From Elmis aenea (lineage: Eukaryota; Arthropoda; Insecta; Coleoptera; Elmidae): a DNA stretch of 64,000 nt. Numbering within the stretch: the first letter of the stretch is position 1; each line of letters starts with the position of its first letter. The notes under the pieces are model-generated. The model had not been told where the DNA came from, ran no database searches, and saw only the letters and a program-made list of their open reading frames with translations. Position numbers and translations under genes: made by a program. This document shows, in pieces, positions 11,671 to 23,707 of this stretch. Where the stretch lies: NCBI GenBank assembly GCA_947652605.1, contig OX393576.1, forward strand, positions 12,922,575-12,986,574, given 5' to 3'.

Positions 11671-12604
11671 CGGGGACTGAGGACGGAACGAAAACGTTAA
11701 TCGAAATAACCGAAATTTTTATGAGAACGAAAACGAAAACGAAATTATTATTTTTCTCTCAAGAACGAAAACGATATAAGTAATTCCTGAAACCGGTTTT
11801 AACCGGTTTTATCACTTTTTAATCCTTATTCATTGAACACAAACGCGAATTTACCGTCCATGCTGGTGTTCCCAGCAGCCAGTAAAATATCTCACTTGAA
11901 ATAAGTGAGCTTCATTTTTCTCCATATACATTATGTATTAACAACTTCATTGCTAATATTTGCAATTTCGTGCAACAAAAGTAACAGTACAGATATTCTC
12001 TCCGTTTAATTTGTTGATTGGATCATCAATAAATAATATACCTACACACTACACAGTTTAAAAATATTACAATAGACGCTGATTATCTGTTGTTTGACAA
12101 ACTAGTTGTATTTTTGCAACTAATACTAAATAAAGTGCACTAAATTTATTTGGTTATTTATGTTAAATGTGTTTAACAATTTGGTAAATTGAATATGGCG
12201 ATTCGCTAGTCTAAATTATGCCGCCCATAGTGATCAAAACCGAACATATCGCCGTTTACAAATTTTCGAGGGCCTAACGATTGCTAAGAAACAGAAACAA
12301 AAATGTAAATGGACTTGAAGTTTATCACAAACATTTTCTACCTCACATTTATTACCAAAAGTACAAAATAATCACGCCAAATTGTTTTTTTTTTTAAGAC
12401 AAACTATGCTGATTTACAGAAAAACTAGATCCTCGACTTAGTGAGAGAAAAAAGGTAAAACCTTATAAACATTATTAAATTTTGGTTCACGAAAACGAAA
12501 TCGAAATTTGATGGGAGGGAACGTAAAGGACGAAAACGAAATATTTCGTTATCGTTCCGATCAAAAACGAACGAAATATTTTTCGTTTTTGTTTTTAGTC
12601 CCTG
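11671..12604. mobile_element. hAT-like MITE with ACGAAA subterminal repeats, 934 bp
   Basis: The left end CGGGGACTGAGGACGGAACG and the right end TTTTTGTTTTTAGTCCCTG are imperfect inverses of a CAGGGACTAAAAA terminus. Both ends carry dense ACGAAAACGAAA words (11688-11770 and, inverted or mixed, 12488-12590). Flanking octamers TAAAAAAC and ATAAAAAC match at 6 of 8 positions. No transposase. Confidence 0.65.
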
Positions 12605-12707
12605 ATAAAAACTAAATACTATCTTTTGGATCACCGAAAGATGCTTTCTCGTTAAGTATATGAATATAAGGGTACAATAGGTACAATAAATAAAGAGACC
12701 TATGGGA

Positions 12708-13256
12708 GGCCAATTGAGCCGTTTAGTTTCAAAACAAGCCAAATTAATTAGACTCAATTTTTCAAGAAACACACAAAACTGAATAAATTCTATAATGTTG
12801 CAAAAACAAACATATTTTTTGTCTAGATGTTAAAAGGGTATATACATTTGTATACAAGTTTTGAAGATTACATCCATAACTTAGAATTATCGCCTTTTTA
12901 AATTTGGATGTAGACCGTTTTGATTATAATATTGCTTATCTAGCTCTTTTTGAAACTATAATAAGTGATGTAGCTTTTTTTGAAATTATGCTGAGTGATA
13001 TAGCTTCTTTTGATACTATAATAAAATACCTTATCTAACCTTTTTGTAGTGATGTAGCTTGTTTTGAAATCAACACATTTTGACCTAGCTTGTATTGAAA
13101 ATAAAGCCTTTATTTAGCCACTTACAAAGCAATGATAGTCTGATTTGAATCTTACCGTTCTGCACAGTTATTAAGGTGTGTCTGGACTTTGCAAAAATAC
13201 GATAATTTGAAATATGGCCAAAAAGTGATGTGTCTTGTTTTGAAACTGAACGACTC
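12708..13256. repeat. inverted-repeat element with degenerate ~30-bp internal tandem repeats
   Basis: CAATTGAGCCGTTTAGTTTC followed by AAAACAAGCC (12709-12738) is inverted at 13224-13255 (GTCTTGTTTTGAAACTGAAC, then GACTCAATT). Between them, from 12939 to about 13105, TGATRTAGCTTSTTTTGAAA recurs five times, mostly at ~30-bp spacing (12939, 12966, 12996, 13050, 13081). The repeated core GCTTGTTTTGAAA is the same word as in the inverted ends. Non-coding. Confidence 0.6.
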
Positions 13257-13259
13257 AAT

Positions 13260-14726
13260 TTTAAGTTTACAAAAATAACCAACAAAAAATGGTTGTTGAT
13301 AGATTGTTGTCACATGCATAACCTCAATAAAGATCAGCAGATTCTAAACGGTTGTTTTATATTATGAAGTTCAGACTTGACCCCAAGCAACCGTTATTTT
13401 TTTTTAAATTAAATATCTGTAAAAGGCCTTTCTTTTATTTAAATCATGATTTTGATGAAAAAATAGCATGCAAAATGACATAAAGATTTTCAAAAATAGA
13501 ATGGTGCAGTTGATAAATTGAAATGAGCACCCAAGTGTACAAGAAACTTGCGTAGAAAAACAATGTTTAGTAAACGGTCTATCAGTATTTTTTTAGGAGG
13601 GTATGAATTAAAATGTCTTGTAGTATTAATATTTTTATGAATTACATATTTTTTGTAGTATAACAAATTAAAATTCTAGATTATCTCTCCACATCAATAA
13701 AATACAAATATTTAAGAATTCAGATTTTTCATCTAAACGAACAGAATTGCTGAACTTCTTTCATCTAAAAAGTCTAGGACAATCAGCAGAATCAGCTAGA
13801 TTCAAAAGTTTATGGTGGTTCATAAAAAACTTTACAAACTACTTTACTATTACTTGCTAACTATGTATTGCAGTTGGTTCGCCTCAAACCATTGCCAATA
13901 AGTTTTTAAAATGTACGCTGCCAATAAATCGTGAAATTTCACTTCCTTAACTGCTGTATATTTTTGTCGAAAAAGAATTCTTCTTACAATTACTTTGTTA
14001 AAGCGTTAATGTGTTTACACCATGTTAGGCAGCTGTTGAAATGTGCATTGTTTTATAATATCTCCCCAGATGATGACAAGATTAGCTAACTTTTCTTATA
14101 AACTGAGTGTAATATGAAGGATTTACATCACTTATTATTGGAATAATGATATTTTATTTTGCAAATTAAATTATTGTACTCTCAGGCGTTTTCTGTGTTG
14201 AATTAAGTAAACAGTTTATAGCAATTAAATCTGCTAACAAGCGGTGTTTGCAATAACCAGGTAGTGCTAAACATTTTAAAGTTTAATTTTGAGGAGGTGG
14301 TAAAATAAAACAAAGCATGTATACTCGGTAAATTTGCTGCTACTTAAGTTTAAGAAATGCATTTAAGTTGGTGCCCCGAATTAATACTTTAAAATCGTTT
14401 ACATTTGGATGTTGTCCATCCAAATAATTATTAAAATGTCAATCAACAAACTTTAAGATATTTTGTACACTAAACACTAGAACACAGTACAAATCTAATT
14501 TTATTTTTAATTTGAATCTTGTTAATATTTGTTTTGTTGAACGCAATTGATACGACTGGAAATTTGTAATACAAAATAAATCAATGGCTTTTACATATAA
14601 ACTTTTTATTTTAAAACTATTATTTTACCTAACAAACCGACTCATAATCATGTTAAAAAGTAACATTGTTTTTTTTTTAAATGTATTTAATAGCCAAGAA
14701 AACTATCAGCAAGATGTAAAATTAAA
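13260..14726. other. unannotated AT-rich stretch
   Basis: No convincing coding region, RNA gene or transposon end seen. Confidence 0.4.
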
Positions 14727-14972
14727 AAGGGGTTAGAGCTGAAACCACCTAAGTAACAAAACGCCTATTTTGAGATATAAGCCTTTATATAATATTTTTA
14801 CTGTCTACTGCTGTTCACAATGGATTTTTCTCTGGATTACAGATGACGCGAAAATCGGAATAATCACTTGGTTGTTTTAATACTAGATAAAACTAAGTGT
14901 CAACTAGCCTGTAAGGTGCTTAGGTCATTTTCAACTAAAGTTGCACTTGGGTGGTTTCAGCTCTAACCCCTT
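14727..14972. mobile_element. MITE, 246 bp, AAGGGGTTAGAGC ends
   Basis: AAGGGGTTAGAGCTGAAACC with ACCTAAGT (14727-14754) is inverted at 14945-14972 (ACTTGGGTGGTTTCAGCTCT then AACCCCTT), with one mismatch in 28 bp. The interior is non-coding. Superfamily undetermined; no clear target duplication. Confidence 0.75.
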
Positions 14973-17220
14973 CAATAACTTATTCTCTTTGTGATACATT
15001 CTTTAACTTAACTGAATATAAATCGACATCATCATAAAAATATCTTGCAATAAAACAACAAATTATCTTTAATACTATTTAATTGTACATACATTTGTTC
15101 TACTGATTTACATAAAAAGTAAAATATCTTAGCTTACTTTACTTTTTGGTACGTTCAATGTTTAACTAACAAAGAGAAAAACTCGACAATTCTCGACATA
15201 GCAATTTAAAATATGAGACTCCGGATGGAAATTTTAATATTCAATGTAATGAGGCCCTTGTAAAAAATAATTGTCTTTCTTAAATTATAACAGTGAATAA
15301 AACTTTTAGTAAAATGTTTGCAGGAGGTTTCAGAACTTGTCATTCTTGCTTTGAAATACTAAAATTGTTATTATTATCTTAGACAAACTTAACCGTGCTA
15401 AATAGAGTAAATTCATAAAATAAAATGATATGTATAGTATAGGTGGTATTGCTGAAAAGTGCAAAACCCATATGAAAATGAATACACCAGTTATATGCTG
15501 ATCGCTGATGCTGCTGTTATAGATGAATTGACAATTAAAAAATTAAAATAGGTGTATTGTCAGATATTATGTATTTGGAATTTTAAGAAACAGTAATTAT
15601 GTTGTTTTTATAAAATATAAATTGCACTTATATAAAATAGTAGGACAAATATAATTGGTCTGTGGTAAAATTGTCAGTTTTAAAACTTATTTCACAAACT
15701 TCACACAGTTACAGGACAATAAAAAAAAAGTTTTAAAAGTTTTACAAATGATATTTGGCACTTCAGGACTTAATTTTCTACGTCATTTTAATTAAAGTTA
15801 ATCCAGTTAACTAATTTAGGTTGCTTTGATCTAATTTGTCTTTCAGGTTTATAAAAGTTGGCTCCATTAAGATGGGGCGGCAAATTAAACACATTAATGT
15901 CACACACCAAATCGATTTACAGGATTGTTATAATAGACTTTAGATATTGCCACAAAAAGTTTATTCTTGCTTGTACTTTAACTGTATGGCGCTATTTCTT
16001 TATATTATAAATTATAAAATTTGAATTTTCTAATTTATTAAAAAAATATCAAATATATTTTTTTTAAACTGACTCAAAAAGTTTTTTACATTTCCTTTTT
16101 CTCTTTATACGTAAATAATAGTAGGCTCATAAAAACACACTTCTTTACTAATTTAAACATCGTTCTATCTCCAAAGGCTTCCGAGAATCTCATGTTAATC
16201 ACATTGGAAAATACACCCTGTATATAACGCTCGCTTCTGTTGGCAAAATTCATTTGGTAACTACACTAGCTACTTTATTACTAAATAAATAAATAGTGAC
16301 TGGCTTTTTACATTTAATGCTATTATTGCGAATAGCCGGAGACATTGTTGTATTTAATTAGTTTTCACTTTAAACTTACACAAATGCACAAAAACAATTA
16401 CCCACGATATGATACTTTGCACACAAATTTTTCTCCCCCTGTTTATTAGCTGATCAGAGCACAGTCGTTTGTTTTAATTATCTTCATTTTGCGAGGAGTG
16501 AATACGCTTGTTTTTGGTAATTTGTACATTTTTCGTGAAAACTATGGCCATGCTGTATAATAATTTGTGGATTGACCGTAGGTATAGTTATCATAATGCC
16601 GTGTGGTATGTATGTGTTAAATTTATAACTTACTGGTTACCGGGGTTAGAAATTGACCTACATACGTATTTTTTGAGCTTGCTCATATCTGGTACACAAA
16701 CACAGAATAAATAAATAAATAACTGATAGCAGAGCTTCGCACAGCTTGCGTACACATCCATGCTAGAAATTAACACGAGGATGCGAATATTAATAATGCT
16801 ACGTGCTTATGTCCTTGATTACAATTTCGTTTCGCCACAATTAATTTATTATTCATTATTTGCTCTTTTTTAAATAACTGAGCAGAGAATATAATCACAT
16901 CAAAGTCAGTATTAAGCTTAATAACAGATGGATTAAATCTTAACAGTCATAAAACAAAATGAAACAAACATTTTATTGGCTTGAAATGAGATTTAAATGC
17001 ACATTTCAGTTTAGATAATAATTAGTATTATTATAAATTTTCAATGTCAAAGTAACAAATTTTTATAAATTCACATATACTGCTCAAAAGAAGAAAGAGA
17101 TATCTAAGTTTGCAATAAATATGTAAAATATTCCTTAATTGTTTTGAGCTGGGTATGTACAAATAGATATTGGCCGAAGCCAATTAAAATGGATGAAAAA
17201 ATATCTCTATATTAAGTGTA
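14973..17220. other. unannotated; one isolated transposon-end motif
   Basis: AT-rich DNA without recognisable genes. A single ACACCCTGTATATA motif at 16213-16226 looks like the right end of a TA-type element, but no matching left end was found. A moderately open frame at 16508-16714 resembles nothing known. Confidence 0.4.
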
Positions 17221-18640
17221 CAGGGTGGTCCAAATTCGATGAGATTACATGAGTATCTTGCTTTTAATATTTAAGATAGAGAAACGGTTAAATTACCCAA
17301 AATGTGCAGTTTTTTGAGACAAATTCAGAACCGTCAAAAATATTCTATCATTTTCGGATTTGAGTTATTTGAAAAAACTGTTTTTTTTGTAATATTTATG
17401 ATGTGTCATATCTCCGTTATTGTCGTATACAGGGTGTCCCAGCCAAGACGAATTATTCGATAGCTTTGTTATTAGTAATAATCTTATAAAAAGTTCAATA
17501 TAAAAGTTGTTTGTAATCATTTATTACATAACCTAAAATTATTTTCAACTATACACAGTGTTTTGTTTTTGCGCTCTGATACCAAACATTGTTTTTTTAT
17601 ACGGAACACCTTGTACATTTTGTAATTTTTGGATGTAAAATTAAATTTTCTTTCAAAAATATTATAGGTTGTTTATGTCTAAAATGAACCGTTTTTGAGT
17701 TATTAACGTTTTTTTGAAAATTTTGACAGTTGCAGACCTTTATAAAAATATTTATATTTATTAATATAACAGCACCAGAGCAATTTACTCTGGTAATTTA
17801 TTAGACCATAGTGTCATAGTGATTGTTGACTTGTTACATTTTTATAATAACATACAGGGTGTTCGTTATACTCGGTCCATTTCGCTAAACTTTAAACGCA
17901 TGTTAGTCATTTTTTTTTAAATTGAATTCCCTATATATTTTTACATTTTCTTATAGAAAATTTAATTGTCTTTTAAAGTTGTTAGGCATGTTTTATGTCT
18001 AAATATAATATTTTTGAAGTTATTTCGTTTCTTATGATTATTTGCGAGTATTTTACCTAAAATATCGGTAGTAGCCTTTGAAAATTCAAAACAATTTGTA
18101 TGACAGTCAACCAGAACAATTAATCGGCACAATTTTCACTATTATGCCACTAAAAATCGATATTATTTGAGAACTGTAGATACACAGCATTCTGGTGTTA
18201 TTTGCTGCCATTTATGCTGTGTATCTACAGCGCTTAAAAAATATGGATTTTTAGTGGCATAATAGTTTAAATTGTGCCGATTAACTGTTCTGGTTGACAG
18301 TTCATACAAATTGTTTAGAATTTTCAAAGGCTACTACAGAAAGAAAATTTTTGAAAAAATTACTTTAGAAATGTCGTTTAAAGTATTATAAAACATAACT
18401 TTCAATATTTTTTTTGTTTTTATTTTTTTATCAAAACAGTTCCGTTTCGCGACCCAATAATAATTTATTGCTGGGCTGGCTATACTATGACCTATTTAAA
18501 TTCCTTATATTTTTTTTTTCATTCCAAATATATGCGGGTTAATATATTATGTTGTTATTTTTAATAATACGCAAGTTGCAAAAGTTTTTTAGTTTTAGTA
18601 ACAAAGTAAAAACAAATAGTAGGCTGTGAAAACAAAAAAA
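17221..18640. mobile_element. CAGGGTGGTCC foldback, split by another foldback, right end eroded
   Basis: It starts CAGGGTGGTCCAAATTCGAT after TA at 17219-17220, and the first 200 bp follow the complete copy at 50490-51125. After the insertion at 17430, the right-arm sequence reappears at about 18430-18640 (ACTATGACCTATTTAAATTC; AATACGCAAGTTGCAAAAGT; AGTAGGCTGTGAAAACAAAA), matching 50826-50970. The outer right terminus is missing. Confidence 0.75.
17430..18345. mobile_element. CAGGGTGTCCCAGCC foldback, right arm truncated, nested
   Basis: It begins CAGGGTGTCCCAGCCAAGAC with TA at 17428-17429 and follows the left arm of the 23708-25214 element, through the palindrome centre near 18185 (TGCTGTGTATCTACAGC) and part of the right arm. 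It breaks off near 18345 after GGCTACTACAG. Its internal terminal-like motifs (ACACCTTGTACATTTTG, CAGGGTGTTCGTTATACTCG) are also kept. No coding sequence. Confidence 0.75.
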
Positions 18641-18969
18641 AGGTGTAAGTAATACCTTTTAAAGTTCATGTGGTACAAATAAATTAAGAAGGTTTAATTG
18701 TTGTTGAGATTAATATTAAAATCAGCAGTTGTAGTATTTTTTTGCATTTTTTAATCTTTGATTTTCTTGTTACAATATAATTATTCTTCTTTTTAGAATC
18801 GATAGATGATAATCTCTTAAAGCAACCCCTGGGGAATATGGTGGATGTCAAAAGTTGTCAACCGCTATCATGGATTTTTTTGTGAGTTACTTTTAAATTA
18901 CTTAGTCTTGTGTTATTTTATTGTCCGTTTATAGATTAAATTTACAAGAAGAAATTAAAATGTGTATAT

Positions 18970-20631
18970 CCGGGGTTTCTAACGAAATTGATATTGACCC
19001 CCTGGGAATCGATGAAAGCTTGTAAGGGGTCAATGAAAATAAAAATGACATTTTTTTAAAATCGTTAATAACTCGGTTATACTTGATGGTACGACGAACC
19101 TGTCGGGATCGATAAATCTTTATGGGTCTTTTGGGGGTGGATGAACCTTTTAGGGTCTTTTGGGGGTCGATGAACTTTTAGTGGTCTACTAACAGCGGTA
19201 TGTACATTAGATCGCCGGAAAAGCCTCCGGCGGTGCGCCTACAGTTTGCGTTGCACAGTCGTTCGCCGGCGGCTCCTCCGGCGAAGCGCCGGGCGTTGCA
19301 CAGTCGTTCTCCAGCGAGTCTTCACCTAAGTGGCACATGCGTAATACTTGAAAACTCGGCGCTTCGCCGGCGCGAGTATCTAGCATCTCCAGGGTACTGA
19401 ATATTGTTGCAAAATGCAAATTTATATTTATTTTTTACATCAGTTTTTATCCTCGATGATGGAATAGTTTTGTATCATATGATTATCATTTTTTTCCTCG
19501 GCACTGTACGATTTATTCGATATAATATATTATTTAAGTGTTACAAAGTCGACTAAACTTCAATTGTACTGTACATGAAGTATTCACCTTAATTGTTTGT
19601 CCAGGTGTTTCTCTGTGCTCATGTTTGATAAATGTACATATTACATATCTTATGTTCTTATTTTTCTGCTGGGTTAATAGCAAGTGTACAAAATACTGTG
19701 TAAAATTATGGATGTTTATATTTTTTTAACAAATATTACTTTAATTGCGATCATATTGTATCGAAAGTCAGTGAATTATAGAATTACGAGGAAATACATA
19801 ATGTATTCAAATATTATAAAATCTCAATTATTTCTTACGTTATTTTCTTATTATTATTAAAATTGTTCATAAACATTTAAATGAATTATAAAACAATTAA
19901 ATTCAATATTTATTTTGGTTTTAAGGTATTTTTTATAATTAGCTATTATTATGCACATCATTGTATGTACACAACGGTAATAAACTACAATTGACAAAGA
20001 ACTTGCTATGAATGTTTTACTGGAAATTATAAGGACATCTAAACAACTCTTATTAATAAAGAAAATTAAGATTTTGGGTATTGACACATTTCTAGCGACC
20101 AACAAAGATCTTATCTCTTTGTTAAGTAGTTAGAGAGGTAATTATTATGGGAAACCTTATTACTTACTATTTCCTTTAACAGCGCTGTTATCAAATATTG
20201 CGTTTGAAATGAATTTTGCTTTAAAGTTATATAAACTGCGGTCATTTACCGCATGCTAGATACTGAAGCAAGGTTGTATCACGTTATCAAATTCGCTAAT
20301 TGCTATTCTGCGCATGCTAGAGTGATATGTTTTCATGTACGCTAGTCCAACGCTTCGCCGGCGAATTCTCCAGCTGGCGGTTCGCCGAAAGTTGTCTATG
20401 CAAGCAAACTGTCTGGCGGGCGGTTAACGAAGCGCTCGCTGAAGAATTCTCCGGCGCGTCATTCGGCGAGCGACTGTGCATACCGCTGTTAGACTCTAAG
20501 AATCTTTTTTGTTTTCGTTGACGATAATCAGGCAATTAAAAAAGTGAAAAAGTTGTGTTAAAGACTTAAAAAAAGAGCCAATGTATTTTTCTGCTCGTAA
20601 GGGGTCGATGCTTAAAAAAAATTGAGAGCTG
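18970..20631. mobile_element. hAT-type element with GTGTATAT duplication, 1662 bp
   Basis: A perfect octamer GTGTATAT flanks the segment (18962-18969 and 20632-20639). The ends, CCGGGGTTTCTAAC and TTGAGAGCTG, are degenerate forms of the hAT element at 36900-39306. Both share GGGGTCGATGAAC-type repeats near one end (18990-19180 here) and GTAAGGGGTCGATGC near the other (20596-20611 here). Much of the interior is the element at 19189-20492. No transposase. Confidence 0.75.
19189..20492. mobile_element. nested element with GC-rich arms and CTAACAGCGGTATG ends
   Basis: CTAACAGCGGTATG at 19189-19202 is inverted as CATACCGCTGTTAG at 20479-20492. Each end carries a ~200-bp GC-rich arm full of CGCCGGCG, TTCGCCGG and GCGCTTCGCC words in both orientations, while the ~850-bp middle is AT-rich. 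The 8-bp flanks do not match convincingly. The open frames in the arms on both strands are by-products of the GC content. Confidence 0.6.
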
Positions 20632-22595
20632 GTGTATATAGAAGTCGATGCTATTTCAAAATATTAAACTATTGTACCTTATTCCATCCATATACATATG
20701 TGACAAAAAACTTTTCGATAATCTAGGCTAGATTTATAAACGTATTTAATGCTACCTTGTTTATATATATAGTTCCTGAAAGGTTTGTAATAAATTAGAA
20801 ATACGAGTTTAATATCGACCCAAGCCTATTTAGTTCATGAGATTATTTTGGCAATTTACAGAGCAATTCAATTAAAAATCTTTGATGTGAAAATCGTATC
20901 GGAAGTTAACGTTGAGCGGTGCTATTTTTGTTTAGTGTTGAAAGAATTTTTAAAGCCCGTAATACATTTAAATATTTTCATTATTAACTAATTTTTAAAG
21001 GTAATTTTAAAGTTGTTGTAGAAAAAATCACAAATACTTGTCCTAAAAGCCTTTCAAAAGATTTACTAACCCCTTAGGAGAAGAACTGAAAGTTAGTTTA
21101 CCGTCTCGAGAAACTTTTATTGCAGGATGTGGAGGGAGAAATTTGATGTGCGCTTTCGTATAAGTAAATGATCCGTTCATGAATATTTAATAATATAATT
21201 TAATTTACTTGTTTGCTAAACATGGCTAAGTTAGATAATTTTGTACTATCTTTTCGTTAGAGTTTCTCTAAGAAGGATGAATAAGGTTTATACATGTTCT
21301 TACTTGAGCTCCACACAATAATAAAACATAATTGTTAACAAAAGAAGGCTTTAAAATATCTAATATTATTTCTCTAGCAAACCATTTGCAAAATTAAAAG
21401 TGCCCTACTTAATTTTTTCAAGCCAGTCTTCTTAAGAGGTTTGCAACTTCTTTTTCATTCAATTATCCTAAGAGTTCATTGGAGCTTTTTTTATACTTTT
21501 AAAAATAATTTGTTTTAAAATACAAAGTACTGTTTTGTGATAGGTATAAGATTAATCACAGTGACTGCAAAAAAATAATGACATGACAAGTAGCAAAAGG
21601 TAATTAGAAGAATTCGATAAATTTCTAATAATCATGTTATGTCCAGATAATTTTTTAAAAAAGTGAAATTATAATGTTTAGCAAAACTCGGCAAATTTTA
21701 TAATAAGAGCTTGCAGTTCTTACACGCTCTGGCCAAAATACACAACAATTTCATTAAAATCTTCAAAAGTTACGTGCAAAAAAAAAACACACGGGTATAA
21801 AATGTAAATTTTTTAGTTCTTTATTTTAGTTACACAAACGAAAATAATTATTTTGTTCAAATGCGAATCGTCTTTGTACATATTGAAAATAATAATGTTA
21901 CGCTATCCACGTTTTTTTCTCTCTTTCAAACGGATGTTGATGGATCCTAATGGAAAGCGCTACATTGAATCTTAATTAGCGCTGTACATGTACCGCTTTA
22001 GAGTGTTTTGTTATTAACTTGAGTTTTTTTTTTTCATGCCTCTTTGGTACACGTATACCCGTAGTTTGAAAAAATGTGCTGAAAGTTTTAAATGCACTTT
22101 ACATTTGAATTAATAACAACGCATTTGCTTGCCGTCACTTGCCTTGCGTCTACTTTAGCGATAATTTTATACTTTCTTTCAATCTTTTTTCGTTATTCGA
22201 ATTGCAACTTGCAAGAAACGTTTTTTTTTAATGCTTCTGTGATGTCAGTTACCATGATGATAAACATTTTGAAACTTGCTTCGCAACATTTTAGTTTGGC
22301 TAGTTTTACACAGAGGTGAATAAAGTATTGTTTAATTACTTTGATTCTAGGAACAAAACAAACCATGGCCACCACCAATATGAATCGTTTTATATCGGAA
22401 TATTTGATGGTTCACGTGTATTGATTTAATTCTTTACTCAAAAACGGTAAGTTTTACGAGAAAAACTAAAGAATAAAGTAATTTTCTAAATTAATCAATC
22501 TTAAAAAAAAAATTAATTGCAAAATTTCAACCTACCAAACAGTACTAATAAAAAAACCAACGAAGGTCGCACTTTTCAGCCCCCTGTGAAGGTGA
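20632..22595. other. unannotated AT-rich stretch
   Basis: No gene recognised. Frames at 22092-22319 (plus) and 22193-22378 (minus) overlap one another and resemble no known protein. Confidence 0.4.
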
Positions 22596-22599
22596 GAGA

Positions 22600-22824
22600 T
22601 GATTAAAAATATTACTATGGAAAACCTTTTAATAAGTGTAAAACATCTGACAAATATCATTCTCCTGTATTTATTCAAATTTGAGAAACAAAATAAAAAC
22701 CTAATTTTACCGCTTCCTTGTGTGTGTAACTCCGAAAGGAGACGTCTAAGGTAAAATTTTTTAATGAAAACCCCCCTTAATTTTCAATAAGGAATCACCT
22801 ACCGATTTTTTTGCAAACACCCTG
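22600..22824. repeat. right-end fragment of a TA-type element
   Basis: The sequence ends TTTGCAAACACCCTG at 22824, followed by TATA, the form seen at the right ends of the CAGGGTG elements. The preceding ~200 bp differ from the other copies, and no left end is visible upstream. Confidence 0.35.
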
Positions 22825-22829
22825 TATAT

Positions 22830-23705
22830 TTACATATTTATTTTGTTGCAATTTCATCCAACTTGTTAAAACGTTCAATGCTCCGGGAATATATACTTCC
22901 CAAAGAATATTTGAAAAATTCTTAATTGTGTTATGTTGCTTTATAATACCCTGAGATGAGGTTTGTTAGTAGATCTGAGCTCACACTACATGTAAATCAG
23001 TTTATTTTGGATCAGGAATACAGGTGGCTTCTCTTAGTTGACCTTTGTAAGGCCATGTATGTCTTCATTAATTACTGCTTGGTCAAATTTATTCCAAGGG
23101 TGCAATACTACTGGGATATGTATCTCAAGTCCTTCTATTAAAAAACGTAAGAGCTAAAAATTTTAAACTTTGTATACATATAATTTTAGGCTATAGCAAC
23201 ACATTTTTTTCAATGACATAATTTACTTCTTCTTCTGAAAGGGTTTAATATAAAATTCTTTTATACGATTTAATTATTAAGAGTTAATAAACCGTATGTT
23301 CTTTCATCTACACAAAGCATGAAATGTTTTTCTGCGGTATTTTACTTGCCGTTTTCCTTAACATTTAAATAAAGATTCAACAGTTATTCAAAAAAAAAGA
23401 TTTAGATAGTTAAAATTTATTACATCTACATTTGTTTTTCTAATGGCAGTTGTATAAACCCGGAGTTTGTCTAATCTAAGGCTTTTTGATGAACAGTGGG
23501 TAAAGCGGAACCATAAATCACTGTCGAACACCACACTAGAGTCTACGAACAATATAGAATAAACTATTCTTGCATGTGCCAAAAAGCGTAACTTTAGTAA
23601 CAGAAAACCGATGGGAATACTTTGTACGTGAGTTCGCTGTAATTTTCAAAAGGTTTCGTTGTTAGTCACGCTTGCTTCTATATGTTTATTGTGTACCATT
23701 AGTTA
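22830..23705. other. unannotated AT-rich stretch
   Basis: No coding region or element end recognised. Confidence 0.4.
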
Positions 23706-23707
23706 TA

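Noticed and set aside
11127..11783. Two lysine-rich open frames of 95-111 residues
   Set aside because: Overlapped by an equal-sized frame on the other strand, no motif, AT-rich background.
12939..13105. CRISPR-like array of ~30-bp repeats
   Set aside because: The repeats are degenerate, lack unique spacers and lie inside an inverted-repeat element in a eukaryotic context.
19200..20535. Proline/arginine/serine-rich open frames in GC-rich DNA
   Set aside because: Present on both strands at once and caused by CGCCGG repeats in the element arms.
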